Position numbers and translations under genes: made by a program. This document shows, one piece after another, positions 18,501 to 19,908 of a stretch of 19,908 nucleotides of DNA. Position 1 is the first letter of the stretch. Each line of letters begins with the position of its first letter. The stretch spans positions 1 to 19,908 of the forward strand of contig WJIN01000494.1 of NCBI GenBank assembly GCA_014730295.1. Direction: 5' to 3'. The DNA is from Promethearchaeota archaeon (GTDB taxonomy: Archaea > Asgardarchaeota > Lokiarchaeia > Sigynarchaeales > SOKP01). A model generated the notes under the pieces. The model was not told the DNA's origin. It worked only from the letters and a program-made list of their open reading frames with translations, and searched no databases.

Positions 18501-19908
18501 AAGTTTAATTGATTATTATACGGGAGAGAGTTATTCCCATAGTAATGCCTATTATATTACGAAACACGATGAATTATCACCCGAAGGCTATTATCGGGAT
18601 TATTATTATTCGAAGTTTTCAGTACCTCAAGCCTTAGGAACATATTCATTATCACTTAATTCTATCGGAACTCCATTATTGGATGTTATAGTAAACGGTT
18701 CTAAGGAAGCCGGCTGGTGGACTTTAGGCTCGGAAACCTTAGCATTTGATAGAGCTAATAATAATGATGGAACCGTTATCGAGGCAACTACGGAGAGCGG
18801 AAAAGTTGGAAACGCATTAAGTTTTGATGGCTCAAACGATCGGGTAGAATTAGGAAATCCAGAAGAATTACAGATCACGGGTTCACAAACAATCGCGATG
18901 TGGTTATATCCAACACAATTTACCGAGCGTAGAAATCCTTATGCAAAAGCATACGGCGGAGAAGGCACCATCACTCTTGAACCCTCAGGAAGTTTTAATT
19001 ATTATTATGGCACCAGCGGAGAAAATGCCCATCCTTATCAAGGAGTTGGTTCCTCTGGTTCTATAACCTTAAATGAATGGAGTCATATCTGTCTTGTTCG
19101 AGATTTAGAGAGCATGAAGATTCGATGGTATATTGATGGAGATCTTACATATGAAGTAAATGCTGACTATGCCTCTGCAACCGCAAGTTCCCTTTCTGCG
19201 TATATCGGACAAGGATATGTCGATAATTTTGCGGGAAAAATAGACGACCTAAGAATCTATGATTCGGCATTAACTCCTACCGAAGTATCATGGTTATATA
19301 ATGAAGATGAAGGACAAGACCAACGCTTATACGGAGTGAATATGTTTAATATAACCGTTATCCAAGAATCTTTAAATGAAGACGAGCCGATTTATCTCGA
19401 AGAAGATAATTTTGAACTGGAATACGGAGATTCGCTTTTACTGAGAGGAACCATCTTAGACAACGATCAGTATATTATCGAAGATGAGGTTTATCAATAT
19501 AATTGGCAGGAAGCATTAGACGGAGAAACTTCCTACACCCTTGATATCGTAATACCGGAAGGAGATGAGGACTTTATTGACACCGATGAGATAGCCATCT
19601 ATTATCTCACCCCCGAACTTGAAAAAATACCTATCTATGTGGATATGGACGAAGAATATTTCAAAAATAATTCCCTCTTAGATTACAAGCAAAATCCCGA
19701 AATTTCTTTTGTCGAGAATGAGTTTATCGTCACGGTCTATTGGAATCCAAATTCGGCAACCTTCATTAATTACGATACAAACATACTCTTAAGTTATAAA
19801 GTGCTGAACGGTAAACCGATCCAACCGATTTCTTACAGCAGAACCGATGAGTTCGGTAATTCTCTTTACGACCACCTGGTTGAAGTACCTTTCGCACGAT
19901 ACAATATG
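1..19908 (+). CDS. Internal fragment of a giant modular, probably extracellular, beta-rich protein (both ends outside the window)
   Basis: Frame 1 is open across the entire window: 6,636 sense codons, no stop, no frameshift. No start or stop is assigned, because the first codon is CAA and the last is ATG in mid-sequence, so signal peptide, membrane anchor and sorting signal cannot be judged. The translation is a chain of beta-sandwich-like modules: Ig-like domains, a propeller-like section, jellyrolls including one LamG, and two tandem repeat families. It is acidic, rich in Tyr, Asn, Ser and Thr, has many N-x-S/T sequons and only about two dozen Cys. I saw no catalytic motif and no long hydrophobic membrane segment. 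From family knowledge such chains are usually secreted or cell-surface proteins for adhesion or cell contact; that role is inference. An archaeal, perhaps Asgard, host fits the style but is not proven. The low rate of chance stops elsewhere cannot explain a frame this long, so it must be under selection. Confidence 0.95.
562..1380 (+). other. Unassigned beta-rich stretch of the giant protein
   Basis: Residues 188-460. I recognise no family here. The sequence alternates hydrophobic and polar residues as in beta strands and is rich in Tyr and Ser. It carries several sequons, for example in NISDYLNIS near 1090 and INTSTIL near 1342. A segment around 1021-1140 (PIPLEYHNGSQSW then YFNISDYLNI) looks like the edge strands of a sandwich domain. 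One Cys occurs near 1180. Confidence 0.4.
1381..1929 (+). other. Two further Ig-like domains
   Basis: Residues 461-643. The first contains RIYLYDSSNGLEWNYTG and closes with NYYLKVMLFDKAGNKLSES, a clear Ig-like terminal strand with the D-x-A-G-N signature. The second runs from VEMISDQVYNE and contains VAQYYNPIEREWIPL and a closing strand HMIEFEYEYLPLSV. The second is less typical and is assigned mainly from spacing and strand pattern. Confidence 0.6.
1930..2823 (+). other. Beta-propeller-like section with FG-GAP/VCBS-type loop
   Basis: Residues 644-941. At 2110-2142 the protein reads DINRDTIPEIV, close to the D-x-N-x-D-x-x-P-[DE]-[IL]-V calcium-binding loop of FG-GAP/VCBS propeller blades. 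Neighbouring stretches have blade-like spacing: YQPILIAKEGNYLNFIVYEF before it, ITYMFTAQL near 2275, SVLLGGLMFNSYSSQLFEL near 2440, NTILLGVERLSIGKMDIVV near 2588 and KLIIAAKNGIFETKIRY near 2758. About five or six short repeats of strands with a middle 'LL-G' or 'II-A' core fit a propeller. Such domains bind protein or glycan ligands. Only one loop is canonical, so the fold call is tentative. Confidence 0.5.
2824..3750 (+). other. Unassigned beta-rich stretch, N/S/Y-rich in its second half
   Basis: Residues 942-1250. The first part (VSYRVNGRWYEFSEDLYEN near 2932) still looks like a strand-rich domain closing the propeller region. From about 3180 the sequence becomes poorer in clear strands and richer in Asn, Ser and Asp, with a Trp-Arg-Arg segment (NPDWRRLDSLSDWF, near 3223-3264). 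A similar NTRWRRTEGLLDPW occurs at 7615-7656. I do not recognise a family. Confidence 0.4.
3751..4452 (+). other. Motif-led module followed by a beta-sandwich domain
   Basis: Residues 1251-1484. It opens with SSHNNLDDIRDDSNETYIEV, a version of the S-G-x-x-x-D-L-x-x-x-D-x-x-Y motif seen again at 7447, 12730 and 13114. It continues with a sandwich-like region that has the closing strand YFTLEMTSDNYYGFEYEYEL (near 4171-4230), related to closing strands at 8257 and 14038. A further sandwich (4261-4440) carries VQIYNYNSSSWYSL at 4327-4368, the Y-N-Y-x4-W signature found at 8827 and 10669. The module order motif, then jellyroll, recurs in this protein, which argues for a real unit of evolution. Confidence 0.5.
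4453..5040 (+). other. Unassigned segment with codon choice unlike neighbouring modules
   Basis: Residues 1485-1680. No family is recognised. It is Asn- and Ser-rich, with several F-N and L-N turns (LFNPHNFFRDFIANNRLSL near 4768-4827), and is less regular in strand pattern than its surroundings. Proline codons here and in the following jellyroll are CCA, CCC or CCT only, while the modules further downstream use CCG freely. Confidence 0.35.
5041..5616 (+). other. Concanavalin-like jellyroll domain
   Basis: Residues 1681-1872. It opens with IFRDNFNTNQWSLDGTT, the F-x-D-x-F-x-x-x-x-W entry strand common to concanavalin/LamG-like domains. The middle strands include IDYWSFFFPGRTYDVYYDI and TEISIWSDEGLIAST. 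It closes with VSIDWIRTVSIPE at 5566-5604, the usual terminal D-W-I-R-V type strand. Length (about 190 residues) fits the family. Such domains generally bind glycans; catalytic residues were not seen. The exact family (LamG-like or another jellyroll) cannot be set by eye. Confidence 0.6.
5617..7380 (+). other. Long unassigned beta-rich section, several domains
   Basis: Residues 1873-2460. Size suggests four to six domains of 100-150 residues. Recognisable pieces are strand-rich: LTFYSDGQIQDEITIVPEG near 6098, FRIRYKRIQPFNLSIDSLRA near 6703 and SLNYDCIQQQWLAYLNNQL near 6931. A more charged stretch near 7078-7190 (KRVRDETDFQKYKALISLYKE) could be a short alpha-helical insertion, which would be the clearest helix in the window. 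No family name is justified. Confidence 0.4.
7381..8340 (+). other. Cassette A: motif, Trp-rich segment and jellyroll end
   Basis: Residues 2461-2780. It begins near STSGNIADLEEIGGIYHI (7447-7500), has a WRR segment near 7627 and a Trp/Tyr-dense stretch at 7822-7878 (five Trp and three Tyr in 19 residues). It closes with a sandwich in which FFKGQTDSGNANLNVNG (near 8133) and LEMTSDNLDQIDIDYLYL (8257-8310) are clear. The closing part is closely matched by 13888-14100. Proline codons are CCA, CCC or CCT, without CCG in my reading of 7441-8250. It is probably a carbohydrate- or protein-binding jellyroll preceded by a variable region; that function is inference. Confidence 0.5.
8341..8697 (+). other. 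Linker or partial sandwich between cassette A and the next module
   Basis: Residues 2781-2899. It contains GKNNIRFTLGNRLQTPIFG (near 8439) and LELDELDFSFDVYPNDF (near 8518). These look like paired strands but I cannot assign a family. CCG proline codons reappear here from about 8476 onward, after being absent from cassette A. Confidence 0.35.
8698..9000 (+). other. Galactose-binding-like beta-sandwich with Y-N-Y-x4-W signature
   Basis: Residues 2900-3000. The order of strands is PIELQFDNFDITEYNNAQLE, then a charged strand pair, then LVYYNYTAQKWEDF at 8827-8868, then a closing section ending near a D-L-K-L strand at 9003. The same plan (E-L-x-F opening strand, N-Y-x4-W strand, closing strand) occurs at 4261, 10540, 14869 and 15928. 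Fold assignment rests on this repeated plan. Confidence 0.5.
9001..10440 (+). other. Unassigned beta-rich section with one motif-like unit
   Basis: Residues 3001-3480. No family is recognised. A loop DRDENGLYVDF at 9619-9651 looks like an acidic metal-binding turn. It is followed at 9661-9732 by a Pro/Thr-rich linker and YAKLDDAYTFSF, which resembles the L-x-D-x-Y motif leading other modules here. Another acidic Asn-rich turn (HLDKNNNNRTLG) lies near 9898-9933. A Leu/Lys-rich patch at about 10000-10100 (LTPEELTLLGNALTKKKEND) may be a short helix. Confidence 0.4.
10441..10860 (+). other. Beta-sandwich module with Y-N-Y-x4-W signature
   Basis: Residues 3481-3620. It opens around LTCDINYRAFEWSEYS, has the strand KYLEFEIDYNQLGI near 10543 and the signature LYLYNYRKEIWDKV at 10669-10710. 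It closes with EANFDLMVMFEIDEY near 10807. The plan matches the modules at 4261, 8698, 14869 and 15928, although the overall sequence is far diverged. Confidence 0.45.
10861..11640 (+). other. Unassigned beta-rich section
   Basis: Residues 3621-3880. It is acidic with many Glu/Leu/Tyr residues. IEIDVDLSNYYESSDNVV near 10951 and YYITVKIEYDWNCILQMNL near 11221 look like sandwich strands, and a segment between them (FEQYALIEENYNFYLMNQYL) could be partly helical. I see no family motif. Confidence 0.35.
11641..11943 (+). other. Ig-like domain
   Basis: Residues 3881-3981. It starts with GYLTQPAGNYMGTSEMIEF, continues with VSEVSLYYYNTITSAYQLL and a Trp-containing strand (NEWTYNWTTIEQD), and closes with NNYTYSFIADFEAPTLSIS. 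The closing A-D-F-E-A-P linker is the same kind of Ig-domain junction as near 261 and 550. Confidence 0.6.
12100..12498 (+). repeat. Tandem repeat family R1, unit 1 (133 residues)
   Basis: Unit 1 begins YMSHLVYPDLCDSTYSLNPL and continues with NGFPND and ETWNGWILDYDTS. It then has S-N-G-D-F, NDVPTQG, a G-S-x-D segment and DSTPEGNFDYNYAEHTPYY. Each of these blocks recurs in order in units 2 and 3. The unit is rich in Asp, Ser, Tyr and Asn and may form short beta turns with acidic loops. No known family is recognised. Confidence 0.85.
12499..12888 (+). repeat. Tandem repeat family R1, unit 2 (130 residues)
   Basis: Unit 2 carries YMSHTYLPDGYDSSYSMNPL, ENWNSWNLGHDST, F-A-N-G-D-F, SNDVPTSG, EGSLDSYGGLSALGNGY and STPEGSFDYDYQNHTPYY, in the same order as unit 1. 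Similarity is strong at protein level and moderate at DNA level, so the duplication is not recent. Confidence 0.85.
12889..13173 (+). repeat. Tandem repeat family R1, unit 3 (partial, about 95 residues)
   Basis: Unit 3 begins YMSHEYIPDGYESSYSMNPL and continues NENWNAWNVTYDS, QNGGLSS and STSGSLGDLQGDDGNLYSF. After this it leaves the repeat and runs into cassette B, so the S-T-P-E-G block is missing. The last part shows that the D-L-x-x-D-x-x-Y motif used elsewhere in the protein is the same element as the G-S-L-D-S segment of this repeat. Confidence 0.8.
13174..14151 (+). other. Cassette B: aromatic-rich region and jellyroll end, related to cassette A
   Basis: Residues 4392-4717. After the motif at 13114 there is a region with DPNWSKDTGANYRRSY (near 13306), FLWDEWKVP (near 13405) and strands such as ARILIMNYDTYNPNTYD. 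The closing part has YFLYFQGKTNEGTANLKVSG (near 13903) and LSIEMTSDIIDTIDIDYLYL (14032-14091), very like 8127-8310. The cassette then passes through GDDAHISKETDFSG into the first R2 repeat, in the same way that R2 units join one another. A binding jellyroll is the likeliest fold. Confidence 0.55.
14152..15231 (+). repeat. Tandem repeat family R2, unit 1 (360 residues)
   Basis: Unit 1 runs from FLNRYDDPSYDGF to the next FLNRYD. It has three sub-domains of roughly 115 residues. Sub-domain i holds the LEFLVSNGDLNISNL strand pair. Sub-domain ii starts at ENGMFFI (14548-14568) and holds TYYNKYDRTNQFEIVYHI and YNVSEYM. Sub-domain iii holds TPVELEFTIDMELPDL, LEIWDYLDSEWDLI (14980-15021) and the closing IDRFKLEYDFTRTAGDNDAD. 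All three look like beta sandwiches. Confidence 0.88.
15232..16284 (+). repeat. Tandem repeat family R2, unit 2 (351 residues)
   Basis: Unit 2 repeats the three sub-domains in order: FLNRYDSFGTYQKLYEITIE, FEISNGFLDLSNM and FKCLDTSGNIRLGQEFE; then ENGMFFI (15598-15618), TYYNKYGRTNSLEIVYHM and YNISEYM; then PTELEFTIDVEMPQI, LQIKNQQTSLWETI (16030-16071) and LDQFKLEYDLTRTSGDIDAD. A 20-base block around ENGMFF is identical to unit 1, while most other codons have drifted. Confidence 0.88.
16285..16959 (+). repeat. Tandem repeat family R2, unit 3 (partial, sub-domains i and ii only)
   Basis: Unit 3 opens LLNRYDSYDQYQKLYDITIE and contains FEISNGYLDLSGM and FKCLDLSGNIRLGQEFE, closest to unit 2. Sub-domain ii is more diverged: AYYNSYGRTNKLEIILEL and FNVTDYMLDNY are clear, but the ENGMFF block is replaced. 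Sub-domain iii is absent and the chain goes directly into an Ig-like domain. The pattern suggests that growth occurred by copying units i-ii-iii and that the last copy was cut or eroded. Confidence 0.8.
16960..17163 (+). other. Ig-like domain
   Basis: Residues 5654-5721. It reads EVPLEQYRIIDLVSGSEGEW, then FPANFSIEYRVYDQCGNVAT, where the Y-R-V-Y-D-x-C-G-N strand is the usual Ig-like terminal strand with Cys in place of Ala. It terminates the R2 array. Confidence 0.55.
17164..18249 (+). other. Unassigned beta-rich section
   Basis: Residues 5722-6083. About three domains by size. Clear strands are LSFSADFGDSQILDVLINGF near 17251, VVKHVLVDSDIEIINPI near 17488, VIYFEYEATPFAEQLRL near 17770, and TIEKLTVRFNDATGKSFAKV near 17881. 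The middle looks like a jellyroll with LYERGFVLENYLRM between strands. A segment MFDLSMLESITFTIAD near 18085 resembles the last strand pair of such a domain. No family is named. Confidence 0.4.
18250..18285 (+). other. EF-hand-like acidic loop
   Basis: The residues are DEDENGFITSQI. Positions 1, 3, 5, 6 and 8 (D, D, N, G, I) match a calcium-binding EF-hand or dockerin-type loop. Position 12 is Ile, with Glu at 13, so the bidentate ligand is displaced by one. A single loop without flanking helices could instead be a beta-turn calcium site in a surface protein. Confidence 0.4.
18352..18705 (+). other. Ig-like domain of Big/invasin type
   Basis: Residues 6118-6235. It begins VPLTDVKIFYNRMEIGDS, then IEYSDEIEVYYKFNNTNQQI with LIDYYTGE, and ends with ALGTYSLSLNSIGTPLLDV. 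The order (x-V-x-x-N, x-Y-x-D-x-[IV]-x-V, D-x-x-T-G, G-x-Y-x-L-x-[LI]) matches bacterial Ig-like domains that expand a surface stalk. It stands directly before the LamG domain. Confidence 0.6.
18706..19308 (+). other. LamG-type (laminin G-like, concanavalin-like) jellyroll domain
   Basis: Residues 6236-6436. The family signature is unusually clear: GWWTLGSETLAFDRANNNDG at the start; KVGNALSFDGSNDRVELG at 18802-18855; TIAMWLYP at 18889-18912; NEWSHICLVRD at 19072-19104; WYIDG at 19129; and KIDDLRIYDSALTPTEVSWL at 19237-19296. Length (about 200 residues) is normal for the family (Laminin_G_3). Members bind glycans or proteins at the cell surface and are found in adhesins and extracellular enzymes. 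There is no adjacent catalytic domain. The clarity of this domain contrasts with its highly diverged neighbours, which may mean a later acquisition. Confidence 0.9.
19309..19908 (+). other. Big-type Ig-like domain and start of a further domain
   Basis: Residues 6437-6636. FELEYGDSLLLRGTILDNDQ (19408-19467) is a typical Big or Ig-like entry: [LV]-x-Y-G-D-x-[LV]-x-L-x-G-x-[LI]-x-D-N-D. It is followed by DGETSYTLDIVIPEGDEDFI and IAIYYLTPELEKIPIYVDM. A second domain starts near ISFVENEFIVTVYWNPN (19702) and is cut by the window end. Confidence 0.55.

Noticed and set aside
18627..18878. Antisense open frame of 83 codons
   Set aside because: It is opposite the start of the LamG domain, whose frame-1 reading is unmistakable.
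1..19908. tRNA, rRNA, terminators, promoters or gene borders inside the window
   Set aside because: None were seen. The coding frame is uninterrupted, so there is no intergenic space for them.

Overview
The whole window lies inside one gene. Reading frame 1 of the + strand was translated by hand from base 1 to base 19908. It contains no stop codon in 6,636 codons, and neither end of the protein is reached. No other credible gene, RNA gene, CRISPR array, mobile element, promoter or terminator is visible. The product is therefore an internal fragment of a giant protein, at least 6,636 residues and very roughly 750 kDa.

The protein is almost entirely beta-strand-like. It is rich in Tyr, Asn, Ser, Thr, Asp and Glu, has many N-x-S/T sequons and is very poor in Cys (about two dozen). 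It resembles a modular extracellular surface protein or adhesin. The domain style (Ig-like units with A-x-D-x-A-G-N endings, jellyroll or galactose-binding-like sandwiches, one LamG domain), the moderately AT-rich composition and the frequent ATA and AGA codons fit an archaeon. My best guess is an Asgard-type archaeon known from metagenomes, but no phylogenetic marker is present. Giant-protein bacteria such as Omnitrophota remain possible.

Layout from N to C: two Ig-like domains (1-561); an unassigned beta stretch; two more Ig-like domains (1381-1929); a beta-propeller-like section with an FG-GAP-type loop (1930-2823); an unassigned stretch; a motif-plus-sandwich module (3751-4452); a section with different codon choice ending in a jellyroll (5041-5616); a long unassigned beta section (5617-7380); a Trp-rich cassette (7381-8340) with a relative at 13174-14151; sandwich modules with a Y-N-Y-x4-W signature (8698-9000 and 10441-10860); an Ig-like domain (11641-11943); a three-copy repeat of about 131 residues (12100-13173); a repeat of about 355 residues in two full copies and one partial copy (14152-16959); an Ig-like domain; a long unassigned beta section with an EF-hand-like loop; and a LamG jellyroll (18706-19308) set between two Big-type Ig-like domains at the 3' end.

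The main points of interest are the size of the uninterrupted frame, two internal tandem repeat families, dispersed sandwich modules shared between distant parts of the protein, and codon-use differences suggesting it was assembled from cassettes of different age or origin. Domain assignments come from reading motifs by eye and have not been confirmed by any search.
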